This document shows, piece by piece, positions 43,363 through 52,379 of a DNA stretch of 54,075 nt. The translations under genes were made by a program, and so were the position numbers. Each line of letters begins with the position of its first letter. Within the stretch, counting starts at the first letter, position 1. The stretch lies in assembly GCA_000435595.1 (NCBI GenBank), contig FR895452.1, positions 53,335 through 107,409 on the forward strand. Direction: 5' to 3'. The notes beneath the pieces were generated by a model that did no database searches, was not told the DNA's origin, and saw only the letters and a list, made by a program, of their open reading frames with translations. Source of the DNA: Firmicutes bacterium CAG:882. GTDB lineage: Bacteria > Bacillota > Clostridia > Lachnospirales > Lachnospiraceae.

Positions 43363-44727
43363 ATGATTAACATATTTGAAGTCAACGAGACCAATAAGAT
43401 GATTGAACAGGAGAACCTTGATGTGCGTACAATAACACTGGGTATCAACCTGTTAGATTGTGCTGATGCGGATCTTTCCGTGACTAATGAGAAAATATAC
43501 AACAAGATTACAACTTTGGCAAAGAATCTTGTGAAGGTAGGAAAAGAGATAGAGAGAGATTTTGGAATTCCTATCGTAAATAAGAGAATATCAATAACAC
43601 CTGTCTCGCTTGTGGGTGCAGCCTGCTGTAAGACACCTGAGGACTATGTGACGATCGCAAAGACACTCGATAAGGCAGCACATGAGGTTGGAGTTAATTT
43701 TATCGGAGGTTATTCTGCCATTGTGAGCAAGGGCATGACAAAGAGTGACGAGCTGCTGATACGTTCAATTCCTCAGGCACTTGCATCCACAGAGCTTATA
43801 TGCAGTTCCGTGAACGTCGGCTCAACAAAGACAGGTATAAATATGGATGCGGTACGTCTTATGGGAGAGATTGTAAAGGAGACTGCCGAGGCCACTAAGG
43901 AGCGCGATTCATTAGGCTGTGCAAAGCTCGTTGTTCTGTGTAATGCCCCTGATGATAATCCGTTCATGGCAGGTGCTTTCCATGGTGTATCGGAGGATGA
44001 CGCGATAATAAATGTCGGAGTCAGCGGACCGGGCGTTGTAAAGCATGTTCTCGAGCAGGTCAGAGGCGAGAGCTTCGAGGTGCTCTGCGAGACAATCAAA
44101 AAGACGGCATTCAAGATTACGAGAGTCGGACAGCTTGTAGCACAGGAGGCTTCAAAACGACTTGGAATTCCTTTCGGTATAATTGACCTTTCACTTGCAC
44201 CTACTCCTGCAATCGGAGATTCGGTTGCGGATATTCTGCAGGAGATAGGTCTTGAGAGAGCGGGAGCACCGGGCACAACGGCGGCACTTGCACTCTTAAA
44301 TGACCAGGTCAAGAAGGGCGGCGTTATGGCATCCTCATACGTCGGCGGCTTGAGCGGCGCGTTCATTCCTGTGAGCGAGGATCAGGGAATGATAGATTCC
44401 GTGCTTGCGGGTGCGCTCACAATCGAGAAGCTCGAGGCTATGACCTGTGTCTGCTCAGTAGGACTTGACATGATTGCGGTTCCGGGCGACACCAAGCCTA
44501 GTACAATCTCGGGAATAATCGCTGATGAGGCTGCAATCGGTATGGTTAACCAGAAGACTACAGCAGTGAGAATCATACCTGTAATCGGTAAGGGAGTCGG
44601 CGAGACGGTTGAGTTCGGCGGACTTTTAGGATATGCACCTATTATGCCGGTCAACTCGTTCGACTGCTCGGCATTTGTGAACCGTGTGGGAAGAATACCT
44701 GCACCGATCCACAGCTTCAAGAATTAA
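43363..44727 (+). CDS. PFL (DUF711/UPF0210) family protein
   Basis: 454 residues, matching UPF0210. Blocks include DVRTITLGINLLDCAD, CSSVNVGSTKTGINMDAV and FGIIDLSLAPTPAIGDSVA. The family has a pyruvate-formate-lyase-like fold, but no glycyl-radical motif is seen, and its function is unknown. No terminator separates it from the next gene 21 bases on. Confidence 0.92.
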   Translation: MINIFEVNETNKMIEQENLDVRTITLGINLLDCADADLSVTNEKIYNKITTLAKNLVKVGKEIERDFGIPIVNKRISITPVSLVGAACCKTPEDYVTIAKTLDKAAHEVGVNFIGGYSAIVSKGMTKSDELLIRSIPQALASTELICSSVNVGSTKTGINMDAVRLMGEIVKETAEATKERDSLGCAKLVVLCNAPDDNPFMAGAFHGVSEDDAIINVGVSGPGVVKHVLEQVRGESFEVLCETIKKTAFKITRVGQLVAQEASKRLGIPFGIIDLSLAPTPAIGDSVADILQEIGLERAGAPGTTAALALLNDQVKKGGVMASSYVGGLSGAFIPVSEDQGMIDSVLAGALTIEKLEAMTCVCSVGLDMIAVPGDTKPSTISGIIADEAAIGMVNQKTTAVRIIPVIGKGVGETVEFGGLLGYAPIMPVNSFDCSAFVNRVGRIPAPIHSFKN

Positions 44728-44748
44728 ATTTTGTATTGGTGGTAAGAA

Positions 44749-45930
44749 ATGAACTCGAAGGAAATTGCAGAAATTAAAAAGACATTTAAGGAAGATAAAA
44801 GCTCAATATCGCGCATCTGCGGCTGCTATGTGGACGGCGAGAAGAACAAGGTGACGGAGTTTAAGGAGGCCTTTTTGGCACTTCCGGAGGAAGACCTTTT
44901 TAAGTATTTTTCTATATTTAAAAAGAGCCTTTCCGGAAGTCTCGGCAAGAATCTGCTCAATATGGAGTTTCCTCTTGACGAGGAGTTAAACGGCGAAAAG
45001 TATGCATTGTTGATGAAGCTTCGTGAGACGGAGCTTAAGGACGATGAGGTGCTGCATGCTTTTTATGACCGTGTTATCGAGAATTATGATACGGTTGATA
45101 ACTATCTTATTCTTCTCATACATCAGGCGTATGACGTTCCGGGAAAGACTACGGACAATATTGAGATGGAGGATGCTTCGGATGAGGTGTACTCACATAT
45201 TCTCTGCTGTATATGTCCTGTATCGCTTACAAAGCCCGGCTTATCATATTTTGCATCGGAGGGCTGTTTTAGGAACAGGGTGCGCGACTGGGTTGTCGAC
45301 ATGCCGAACATTGCCTTTCTTTTCCCTGCATTTAATGACAGAAGCACGGATATACACAGCCTTCTGTACTATACGGCTAAGCCTGACGAGCTGAGACTCG
45401 ACTTTGCGGAGCCTGTGCTCGGCTGCAATATTCCAATGTCAGCGGGCAATCAGAGGGACACATTCAACAGTGTTATTGAGGAAGCTCTTGGCGAGGAATG
45501 TGATTTTGAGGTTGTAAAGAGCATTCATGAGATAATCAACAACAGAATTGAGGAGACCAAGGAGGAGCCTGAGCCTCTCGCGCTCAACAAGCTCGAGGTC
45601 AAGCAGATTCTCTCCGACAGCGGTGTTGAGAATGAGCTCCTTGAAAAATTTGACAGATGCTATGACAGTCAGGCGGGAGAACAGACACCTCTTCAGGCGA
45701 CCAATATTGTTGAGACGAGAAAGTTTGAAGTGAAATCACCTGCTGTCACAATCAGGGTTAAGCCTGACAGGACGGATCTTGTAGATACAAGAATAATAGA
45801 TGGAATACCTTATCTCACCATAAGAATTGAGGATATGGTTGAGGTGAACGGGATTCCGGTCAGTTTCCCGGGAATGGAGACGCTCACGGCGTCTGATAAT
45901 GACGGCGAGGGCGGTGCCTTGGAAGAATAG
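44749..45930 (+). CDS. DUF4317 family protein
   Basis: 393 residues, soluble and acidic. I recognise DUF4317 by its N-terminus (MNSKEIAEIKKTFKED, then RICGCYVDGEKNK) and its CPVSLTKPGL block. The family occurs in Clostridia and has no known function. No membrane segment or catalytic motif is evident; cysteines occur in the GCYV and CCICP regions. Confidence 0.88.
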   Translation: MNSKEIAEIKKTFKEDKSSISRICGCYVDGEKNKVTEFKEAFLALPEEDLFKYFSIFKKSLSGSLGKNLLNMEFPLDEELNGEKYALLMKLRETELKDDEVLHAFYDRVIENYDTVDNYLILLIHQAYDVPGKTTDNIEMEDASDEVYSHILCCICPVSLTKPGLSYFASEGCFRNRVRDWVVDMPNIAFLFPAFNDRSTDIHSLLYYTAKPDELRLDFAEPVLGCNIPMSAGNQRDTFNSVIEEALGEECDFEVVKSIHEIINNRIEETKEEPEPLALNKLEVKQILSDSGVENELLEKFDRCYDSQAGEQTPLQATNIVETRKFEVKSPAVTIRVKPDRTDLVDTRIIDGIPYLTIRIEDMVEVNGIPVSFPGMETLTASDNDGEGGALEE

Positions 45931-45957
45931 AATGAGACATGTCGTGTAACAATATAT

Positions 45958-46003
45958 ACAGGATGACATACAGATGCAGGATACTATCTATATGTCATCC
46001 TGT
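45958..46003. repeat. Perfect 13-bp hairpin after DUF4317
   Basis: ACAGGATGACATA and TATGTCATCCTGT pair perfectly across a 20-base loop. The following TTAAATT is a poor T tract, so it may be a weak terminator, an RNA-stabilising hairpin, or a leader structure for the small gene at 46032. Confidence 0.65.
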
Positions 46004-46031
46004 TAAATTGCCGAAAAGAGAGGTACATGAC

Positions 46032-46304
46032 ATGGATTTAAATGGAATGCCGATGGAAGGGATGGTCGGAATAGGCGGCTATCCCTTCGGCTTTATGGAA
46101 GCACTTGCAATGGATGAGCGCCTTATGACAGGATATAACGGACTCACCGAGGCACAGAAGGAAGAAATGATTTTTAAGTATAAGGATGCGGCAGACGATG
46201 ATGAAAAACATCGCATTTTAAGCATGCTTATGCCGGAGGAGGACTCGGTGAGGGCTGTGTGTGACGACGGTGCTGCCGGTAACGGAGAAGAAACGCTCCT
46301 GTAG
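46032..46304 (+). CDS. Small hypothetical acidic protein
   Basis: 90 residues, no family recognised. The N-terminus is Met/Gly-rich (MDLNGMPMEGMVGIGGYPFG) and the rest is acidic and helical (LTEAQKEEMIFKYKDAADDD), with one cysteine. GAGAGG lies 8 bases before ATG 46032, which supports it as real, as does consistent codon usage. Its stop codon abuts the stop of the convergent tmcAL gene with no bases between. Confidence 0.62.
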   Translation: MDLNGMPMEGMVGIGGYPFGFMEALAMDERLMTGYNGLTEAQKEEMIFKYKDAADDDEKHRILSMLMPEEDSVRAVCDDGAAGNGEETLL

Positions 46305-47570
46305 TCAGACGGTTCTTATAACACCGGCTCTGTACTCATCGGGCAGAGTGTGGTTGAACTTTGACTTTACAATTGCCGCATATATGTCAGATGACAATAT
46401 ATCCGTCTGAATGAGTGTGCGCGCATTTTCATCGAGTGCGGGCATGGATTTGCCAAGGCTGTTGATAAGCTTGATATCACAGCCTTTTTTTATTGTGTTA
46501 ATATATGACTGACCTGCGCCGGACAATGCAAGAATGCGGGCATAAGGAAGATAACCTTGGGATAGGTAATCGTAAGCGGCTCTGCATGTATTGTCGGTGC
46601 ATCCTGTGACAAGATGCAGCATGGCACGCTTAATTCTTGCTGCAGTCATGTCTTTTGTCTTGATTTTCAGTATGAAATCTTCATAGCTTCCCGAAAAAAG
46701 TTCATTGCCGTATTTGTCAATCAGGTTGTTGATGCGATTATACAGTGCAGGTGTGAAATCGCAGTATGATGTAAGTGTGCTGCGATTCATAAGAATTGAA
46801 TAGCGAAGCAGAATGAAAAAATCATCATTTGTTACTGGGTAACATACGTTGCAGGCAGATTTAAGAAGAGCGGAGCTCTCTGCAGGAAGCACTGAATCGG
46901 AGAATGTATTCAGCTCGTCATTCGAATGCGGACGGGATACATATTCTCTGAATGCGGATGCGGAGATAAAGCTGCTTTTGGACTGATAATTCCTATCATT
47001 ATAATCGGAACCTATGCGCTTTATGGCAACGGGCTCTATCGGGGAGTGCAGCCTTTTTAGTGCCTTAATGTACTCGATTGCCAGAGTATTGTTGGGTGTG
47101 AACACATCACCGCTTCCGCCGCAGCCTGCGAATGCCTCCGCACGCGCAGCAGGAAATGACATTCCTTTTGCAAGACATGAACTGAGCACCTGCTTAAAGA
47201 GAGGCGGCTCGCAGAGCAGCATGTCCGCAGCGGATGACAACACGGATATATCGTTATTTTCAGTGCCGAATACAAGGTAATCAATGCCTCCGGCTGAGTT
47301 AAGAAGAGTGACCGCGCCGGATGCAAAGAACTCTGCACTTGATGTAGCATAGAAAAAAGGCAACTCGAACACAATATCGGCACCGCAGGCAATGGCTGCC
47401 GCAGCGCGCACGCTTTTGGGTGCAATGGCGATGTCGCCGCGCTGTGTGAAACTGCCGCTTAAAACTACAACGATACAATCGGCGTTGGTGATACGGCGTG
47501 CTTCTCTTATGATATATTCATGTCCCGAGTGAAGCGGGTTAAATTCTGCAATGATTGCTGTGGTAATCAT
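46305..47570 (-). CDS. tmcAL: tRNA(Met) cytidine acetate ligase (YlbM)
   Basis: 421 residues. The N-terminal nucleotidyltransferase fold has the HxGH motif (IIAEFNPLHSGHEYII), VVLSGSFTQRG and FELPFFYATSSAEFFASGA, all diagnostic. TmcAL uses ATP and acetate to make N4-acetylcytidine at the wobble position of elongator tRNA-Met. AGGAG lies 5 bases before the ATG. It has its own promoter, located just past the end of the XRE gene. Confidence 0.94.
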   Translation of the reverse strand: MITTAIIAEFNPLHSGHEYIIREARRITNADCIVVVLSGSFTQRGDIAIAPKSVRAAAAIACGADIVFELPFFYATSSAEFFASGAVTLLNSAGGIDYLVFGTENNDISVLSSAADMLLCEPPLFKQVLSSCLAKGMSFPAARAEAFAGCGGSGDVFTPNNTLAIEYIKALKRLHSPIEPVAIKRIGSDYNDRNYQSKSSFISASAFREYVSRPHSNDELNTFSDSVLPAESSALLKSACNVCYPVTNDDFFILLRYSILMNRSTLTSYCDFTPALYNRINNLIDKYGNELFSGSYEDFILKIKTKDMTAARIKRAMLHLVTGCTDNTCRAAYDYLSQGYLPYARILALSGAGQSYINTIKKGCDIKLINSLGKSMPALDENARTLIQTDILSSDIYAAIVKSKFNHTLPDEYRAGVIRTV

Positions 47571-47623
47571 ATATACTCCTGACTTATGCTGTACTTTTAC
47601 AAGAACTAATTGTAATTTATGTG

Positions 47624-47652
47624 ATTATACCTCGTCAGGCGGTGAATGTAAA
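47624..47652 (-). promoter_or_regulatory. Promoter of tmcAL
   Basis: Minus-strand TTTACA (47652-47647), 17-base spacer, consensus TATAAT (47629-47624). Confidence 0.72.
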
Positions 47653-47655
47653 TGC

Positions 47656-47988
47656 CTACCTGTCGCCGCTGTCGCATAAGCCCTGAAGATATGACAGGGC
47701 TTTTTCCTTCTGAACATTTCCGAGCATGCGGAAATATGTCAGAAGCCTTCTCTCGTCGTTAACCATCGTGCTTGTATCAATCGGGGTTCGTATCGGACTC
47801 ATCATCAGTATATAGTCCATGCTCGCCGACAGTATTCTGCTGAGTTTCAGCAGATTGGATGTGCTTGGAAGATTTTTGCCTGTCTCGTATGCACTTATGG
47901 TTTCCTGGGTTACCTCAAGCTCTATTGACAGTGCAATCTGGGTAATACCTTTTTCTATTCTTAGTTCTCTTATTCTGTTTGGATACAT
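47656..47988 (-). CDS. XRE family helix-turn-helix regulator
   Basis: 110 residues. The N-terminal HTH_3 domain (about 5-62) has LRIEKGITQIALSIEL and the recognition helix in TQETISAYETGKNLPS. A short helical C-terminal tail may mediate dimerisation. It lies back-to-back with the LCP gene across a 284-base spacer with palindromes, so it may control itself and that gene. AGGAG serves the start. Confidence 0.9.
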   Translation of the reverse strand: MYPNRIRELRIEKGITQIALSIELEVTQETISAYETGKNLPSTSNLLKLSRILSASMDYILMMSPIRTPIDTSTMVNDERRLLTYFRMLGNVQKEKALSYLQGLCDSGDR

Positions 47989-48014
47989 AATTTCTCCTTA
48001 TTAAATATTATATA

Positions 48015-48037
48015 CTGATTTGCTGCGTTACAATCAG
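48015..48037. promoter_or_regulatory. Palindrome near the XRE gene start
   Basis: CTGATT and AATCAG are perfect 6-bp arms with an 11-base spacer, about 27 bases upstream of the XRE start and next to a TATAAT-like box. It is a possible self-regulatory site. Confidence 0.4.
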
Positions 48038-48183
48038 CGTATCATAAGAAAGTACAGTGAATAGAAGTTGTAATTGTATCAATCAATATTTATAAAAAAG
48101 CCTGAATGGGGTGCTTTAACAGTTATAAATTGTTATTTCTACTTCGAAATACAAATTTAATTTATAATAAATATAAATAACAC

Positions 48184-48212
48184 TTGTATTTAATACAAAT
48201 TGTGCTTATAAT
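48184..48212 (+). promoter_or_regulatory. Promoter of the LCP gene with a palindrome over the -35
   Basis: TTGTAT (48184-48189), 17-base spacer, consensus TATAAT (48207-48212). The -35 is the first half of a perfect palindrome TTGTATT-T-AATACAA (48184-48198). The rest of the 284-base spacer is AT-rich. Confidence 0.7.
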
Positions 48213-48272
48213 AGCAGATGACAATTTACAAGAATAAACAGGATAACCTGCATAATTTTCGGAGTGGAATAT

Positions 48273-49418
48273 ATGAACAAAAGTGAGAAGAATGAATCTG
48301 TGCCGGTAGTGAGAAAAAAGAAAAAAAGGAGCGGAAAAAATGTTCCGTGCGGGATAAAAATTGTATTTTTTGTTATTGCTTTTTTGATTGTTGCGGCACT
48401 TATTCTGTTGATAATGTTTACCGCTATGCGGCGTTCGGGTAAGAATAAGCTGTATTCCGGCGGGACTGATGCACCGGAAATAGGGTATGTTGACAGCACG
48501 GATGCGGTGACAGAGGCGGTGGAAGCCAAAAGCGGAAATGATGAGGTGTATGTGTATCAGGAGGGCGATGTGAGCTATAACGGTCATATGTACAGATACA
48601 ATAAGGATATGCTCACATTCCTGATACTTGGCATTGACAGCAATGAGCCTGCGCCCGAAGTCAATGAGAATACCAATTACCTTGAGGGCGGACAGTCGGA
48701 TGCAATCTTCCTTTTTGCCATGAATCCGCACGATAAGACAATATCGGTTGTCGCAGTCAACAGAAATACCATGACTGATATCGATATGTATGATGAGAAC
48801 AACAATTATGTGAGGACGGCTAAAGCCCAGCTCTGTGTTCAGCACGGATACGGTGACGGAAGGGAATTGAGCTGCGAGCGGGCAGAGAATACTGTCTCGG
48901 AACTTTTGTATAATCTCCCGATACACGGCTATGTGTCGATGAGGCTCGGAGCAATATGGCTGCTCAACGATGCGTTAGGCGGCGTTGAGGTTACGCTGCC
49001 GTTTGATGTTCCGGAGATAAATCAGAGTGCCGGGACAACAGTAAGACTTTACGGCGAGGATGCATTCTACTTCCTGAAATACAGAAGTCTTGATGAATTC
49101 GATTCCGCGTCGGTGAGACTTGAGAAAGATAAAATTTACCTGAAAGCATTCATGAATCAGGTGTTTGAGAGCACCAAGGCGGATATTTCTTATCCGATAA
49201 AGCTGTATCAGATGGTCAAGGACTATATTGTCACGGATATTTCTGTGGACGAGATGTCTTATCTTGCATCGGAACTGCTGGGATATGATATCGGTGGAGT
49301 CAAGATGTACTCGATACCGGGAGAAACCGTGATGGGTGAGAAGTTCGAAGAATTTTATGTGAATGAAGTCGGGCTTAAGGAGCAGCTGTTGGATATATTT
49401 TATGAAATGGTCAACTGA
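48273..49418 (+). CDS. LytR-CpsA-Psr (LCP) family protein
   Basis: 381 residues. A basic cytoplasmic tail (~1-30) and one membrane helix (~31-52) precede the extracellular LCP domain (about 110-330), with LGIDSN, GQSDAIFLFAMNP, AVNRNTM and the conserved GYVSMRLGAIWLLNDALGGV. LCP enzymes transfer teichoic-acid or polysaccharide chains from lipid carriers to peptidoglycan. ATG 48273 follows GGAG by 8 bases. It lies upstream of a secreted protein and a sortase. Confidence 0.92.
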   Translation: MNKSEKNESVPVVRKKKKRSGKNVPCGIKIVFFVIAFLIVAALILLIMFTAMRRSGKNKLYSGGTDAPEIGYVDSTDAVTEAVEAKSGNDEVYVYQEGDVSYNGHMYRYNKDMLTFLILGIDSNEPAPEVNENTNYLEGGQSDAIFLFAMNPHDKTISVVAVNRNTMTDIDMYDENNNYVRTAKAQLCVQHGYGDGRELSCERAENTVSELLYNLPIHGYVSMRLGAIWLLNDALGGVEVTLPFDVPEINQSAGTTVRLYGEDAFYFLKYRSLDEFDSASVRLEKDKIYLKAFMNQVFESTKADISYPIKLYQMVKDYIVTDISVDEMSYLASELLGYDIGGVKMYSIPGETVMGEKFEEFYVNEVGLKEQLLDIFYEMVN

Positions 49419-49515
49419 GAACAGCATCCTGACAGCACAGTCCGGTTAAAATGTTATCAATGTCATTTGACTTGATATAAAGCTGCGCGCGAATAAACCA
49501 AGGAGGGAAATTAAA

Positions 49516-50199
49516 GTGAAGAAGTTTTCAAAGTTTTTTGCAGTATTTGCATGTTTTGTAATGGTTTTATCATTCACTGCTTTTGCAGCGAACAGCCCAA
49601 GCACAGGCGATAATTCAGGAACACAGAAGCCAAGCACAGGTGCACAGAGCCCTAATACAGGTGACAATTCCGGCACATCCGGTTCAAACGATTCATCAAG
49701 CAATGGAGACACTTATGCAATACCTTCAACAGATATGGCTTCAGGTGTGACAGCTCCTTCTGTAACAGTCGGCGGAGTGCAGTTAAATGTAACTGTAACA
49801 GCTGCGTCGGTTGCCGATGTTGAGAATGCCAAGGCACAGGCAAAGGCTTACTTTGGCGACAGTGCTACAGTATTAAAGGCATTTGATATATCTTTACCTG
49901 CCGGTGATTACAGAGCAGGCGTTGATGTTACGATGAATGTACCGGGCGTATTGGCAGGACAGTCAATATCCGTTATTCACTGGAACGGACAGTATTGGGA
50001 GAACCTTCCTGTGACTAATGTAAGTGATGGAAGTGTAACTGCTACATTCACATCCTTCTCACCTGTTGCGGTTATTGTCAATCCATCGGTAACTGCGCCA
50101 AGCACAGGTTATAATGCACCGGTTGCTGCGGCACTTCTTGCGGTTGTGTTTGCAGCAGGTGCAGCTTTCTGCTTCCGCAGAAAAGAAGTTGTAGAATAA
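49516..50199 (+). CDS. Secreted sortase-type surface protein with repeated PxTG motifs
   Basis: 227 residues. The signal peptide spans residues 1-~24 (cut after TAFA). A Ser/Gly/Asn-rich linker carries three SPSTGD/KPSTGA/SPNTGD-like motifs. A beta-rich domain of about 110 residues follows (SVTVGGVQLNVTVTAAS, ISVIHWNGQYWENLPV). The end has APSTGYN, a hydrophobic helix and a basic RRKE tail, which is the cell-wall sorting layout. GTG 49516 lies 8 bases after AGGAGGG. The next gene encodes a class B sortase, its likely anchoring enzyme. Confidence 0.85.
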   Translation: MKKFSKFFAVFACFVMVLSFTAFAANSPSTGDNSGTQKPSTGAQSPNTGDNSGTSGSNDSSSNGDTYAIPSTDMASGVTAPSVTVGGVQLNVTVTAASVADVENAKAQAKAYFGDSATVLKAFDISLPAGDYRAGVDVTMNVPGVLAGQSISVIHWNGQYWENLPVTNVSDGSVTATFTSFSPVAVIVNPSVTAPSTGYNAPVAAALLAVVFAAGAAFCFRRKEVVE

Positions 50200-50226
50200 T
50201 TTTTGATTTTCAGAGCGCGTGGTAAT

Positions 50227-50262
50227 AAGAACTCCTTCATGAGCATGTAAGGAGTTCTTTCT
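50227..50262 (+). terminator. Terminator after the surface protein gene
   Basis: AAGAACTCCTT (50227-50237) and AAGGAGTTCTT (50249-50259) are perfect 11-bp arms; the following T tract is short. Confidence 0.72.
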
Positions 50263-50290
50263 ATGTGAAGTCCTGAAAAAACTTTTGCAC

Positions 50291-50319
50291 TTGTATCACT
50301 TGGAGTAATGTATTAAAAT
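50291..50319 (+). promoter_or_regulatory. Promoter of the sortase gene
   Basis: TTGTAT (50291-50296), 17-base spacer, TAAAAT (50314-50319). Confidence 0.55.
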
Positions 50320-50349
50320 ATAAGAAATGGTTTTAAGGTGGAACATAAT

Positions 50350-51204
50350 ATGAAGAAAAATAACAGAAAAAATATCGAGGTAAGATATATAATAGGAATA
50401 GCTGCGCTTTTATGCATGCTGGTGTGCGTTGTGATACTGGCTGCAGGGCAGTATAAGAGGTGGAAATCCGAGAATATCTACAATAAGCTTGCCGAGGCTA
50501 CAACGGTTGAAGAGAAAAAAGAAGCAGATACTGAGGATGACACGGAAGCTGCGCCGGATTCCATTGAGGGTTATAAAAGGGAGGCGGCGAGGCTTGCCGT
50601 AAAGTACGGCATTGAGGTTCCTGAGAAGAACATAGATTTTGATAAGCTTCATAAGGAAGTGTCGGAGGACATATACGCGTGGATTTACATACCGGATACC
50701 AATATAGATTATCCTGTGTTCCAGCATCCGACGGACAATGCGTATTATCTTGAGCACAATGTGGACGGAAGCGAGGGATATCCGGGCTGTATTTATACCG
50801 AGAATTACAATTCAAAGGATTTTTCTGACCCTCAGACGATAATTTACGGGCATAATATGCGTGACGGTACGATGTTTTCCGACCTTCATAAATATGAGGA
50901 GCAGGAGTTCTTTGACGAAAATAAGTATGTGTATATATATACGGAGGATATGGTGTATGTATACAGAATTTTTGCCGCATACCAGACAAACAACGCACAT
51001 CAACTACTCAATTTTGATTTTTCAAAGAAGGAGAATCTTTTGACATATCTTGAGAATGTGAGAGCACTTGGAAGTGAGCTTAAGATATTTGACGATGATG
51101 TTGTATTTTCCGGTGATGATCAGGTGCTTACATTGTCAACATGTGTCATGAAGGAGAGACAGTTTCATCTCAGATATCTCGTGCAGGCATTAAGACTGCA
51201 ATAA
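50350..51204 (+). CDS. Class B sortase
   Basis: 284 residues. A short basic N-terminus and a membrane helix (~15-35) precede the sortase barrel. The catalytic triad is visible: His168 (YGHNMRDG), Cys265 (TLSTC) and Arg275 (FHLRYLV). WIYIPDTNIDYPVFQ and DNAYYLEHN are class B signatures. ATG 50350 is preferred over GTG 50338, which overlaps the AAGGTGG ribosome site. It cleaves a sorting motif on a surface protein and joins it to the cell wall; the preceding gene encodes the probable substrate. Confidence 0.94.
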   Translation: MKKNNRKNIEVRYIIGIAALLCMLVCVVILAAGQYKRWKSENIYNKLAEATTVEEKKEADTEDDTEAAPDSIEGYKREAARLAVKYGIEVPEKNIDFDKLHKEVSEDIYAWIYIPDTNIDYPVFQHPTDNAYYLEHNVDGSEGYPGCIYTENYNSKDFSDPQTIIYGHNMRDGTMFSDLHKYEEQEFFDENKYVYIYTEDMVYVYRIFAAYQTNNAHQLLNFDFSKKENLLTYLENVRALGSELKIFDDDVVFSGDDQVLTLSTCVMKERQFHLRYLVQALRLQ

Positions 51205-51242
51205 AAAAATTGTATTTAATTTAGAACATGTCTTGTTTTCTC

Positions 51243-51271
51243 TTGATTTTAGAAAAATATTCTTGTATACA
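51243..51271 (+). promoter_or_regulatory. Promoter of pta-ackA
   Basis: TTGATT (51243-51248), 17-base spacer, TATACA (51266-51271). The -10 is inside the palindrome TTGTATACAA (51263-51272). Confidence 0.65.
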
Positions 51272-51353
51272 ATAAACATAAGGAGTATAATTAAACTATC
51301 AATGGGCTTTTATGAGAAAGCTGAATTTTTTACCTGAAAGGAGTCATTTTATT

Positions 51354-52349
51354 ATGGCATTTATTGATGAAATTAAGAAAAAAGCAAGAGCAGTGAGAAA
51401 GACAATCGTTTTACCTGAGTCCATGGACAGAAGAACTTGGGAAGCTGTTGAGACAATTCTTAAAGAGGATATCGCAGATGTAGTGGTTCTTGGTACACCT
51501 GAGGAGGTTGAGGCTAACAGCAAGGGACTTGAGGTTTCAGGTGCTACAGTTATTAATCCTAATACATCAGACAAGCTTGACGAGTATGTTGATGCATTAG
51601 TTGAGCTTAGAAAGAATAAGGGAATGACTCCTGAGGAGGCACGTCGACTCCTCACAACTGATTATATGTTCTATGCATGTATGATGTTAAAGAGCGGTGC
51701 AGCAGACGGTATTGTATCCGGTGCATGCCATTCGACAGCCAATACATTAAGACCTGCACTTCAGATTGTTAAGACTAAGCCGGGTTCAAAGATTGCTTCC
51801 GCATTCTTCGTAATGGACGTTCCTAACTGCGAGTACGGCGAGAACGGTACATTCGTATTCGGTGACTGTGGTCTCAACCAGAATCCTACTCCTGAGGAGC
51901 TTGCAGTTATCGCTGTTTCTTCAGCAGAGAGCTTCAAGTTCTTAGTTGGCGCAGAGCCTAAGGTTGCTATGCTCAGCCACTCATCAAAGGGCAGTGCTAA
52001 GCATGCAGATGTTGATAAAGTAGCAGAGGCTACAAGAATCGCAAAGGAGCTTGCTCCTGAGCTTAAGCTTGACGGAGAGCTTCAGGCTGATGCGGCTATG
52101 GTTCCTTCAGTTGGTGCTTCCAAGGCTCCGGGCAGTGATGTCGCAGGACAGGCTAACGTGCTTATCTTCCCTGACCTTGATGCAGGTAACATCGGTTACA
52201 AGCTTGTTCAGAGACTTGCAAAGGCAGAGGCTTACGGTCCTATGCTTCAGGGTATTGCAAAGCCTGTTAACGATCTCTCAAGAGGATGCTCTGCAAGTGA
52301 TATCGTAGGCGTTGTTGCAATCACGGCAGTACAGGCACAGATGCAGTAA
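51354..52349 (+). CDS. pta: Phosphate acetyltransferase
   Basis: 331 residues. It converts acetyl-CoA plus phosphate to acetyl phosphate, the first step of acetate formation. Family blocks include KTIVLPESMDRRTWEA, GAADGIVSGACHSTANTLRP and ANVLIFPDLDAGNIGYKLVQ (read ANVLIFPDLDAGNIGYK). ATG 51354 is served by AAAGGAG at 51337-51343; a longer in-frame start at 51312 would contain that site. It is the short single-domain form. Codon use suggests high expression. Confidence 0.96.
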   Translation: MAFIDEIKKKARAVRKTIVLPESMDRRTWEAVETILKEDIADVVVLGTPEEVEANSKGLEVSGATVINPNTSDKLDEYVDALVELRKNKGMTPEEARRLLTTDYMFYACMMLKSGAADGIVSGACHSTANTLRPALQIVKTKPGSKIASAFFVMDVPNCEYGENGTFVFGDCGLNQNPTPEELAVIAVSSAESFKFLVGAEPKVAMLSHSSKGSAKHADVDKVAEATRIAKELAPELKLDGELQADAAMVPSVGASKAPGSDVAGQANVLIFPDLDAGNIGYKLVQRLAKAEAYGPMLQGIAKPVNDLSRGCSASDIVGVVAITAVQAQMQ

Positions 52350-52379
52350 ATACATATTTATTTCGGAGGAATTTATTAA

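Noticed and set aside
51302..51337. 11-residue leader peptide before pta whose stop overlaps the pta ribosome site
   Set aside because: Its nearest AGGAG is 16 bases upstream, too far for efficient initiation, and it lacks regulatory codon runs.
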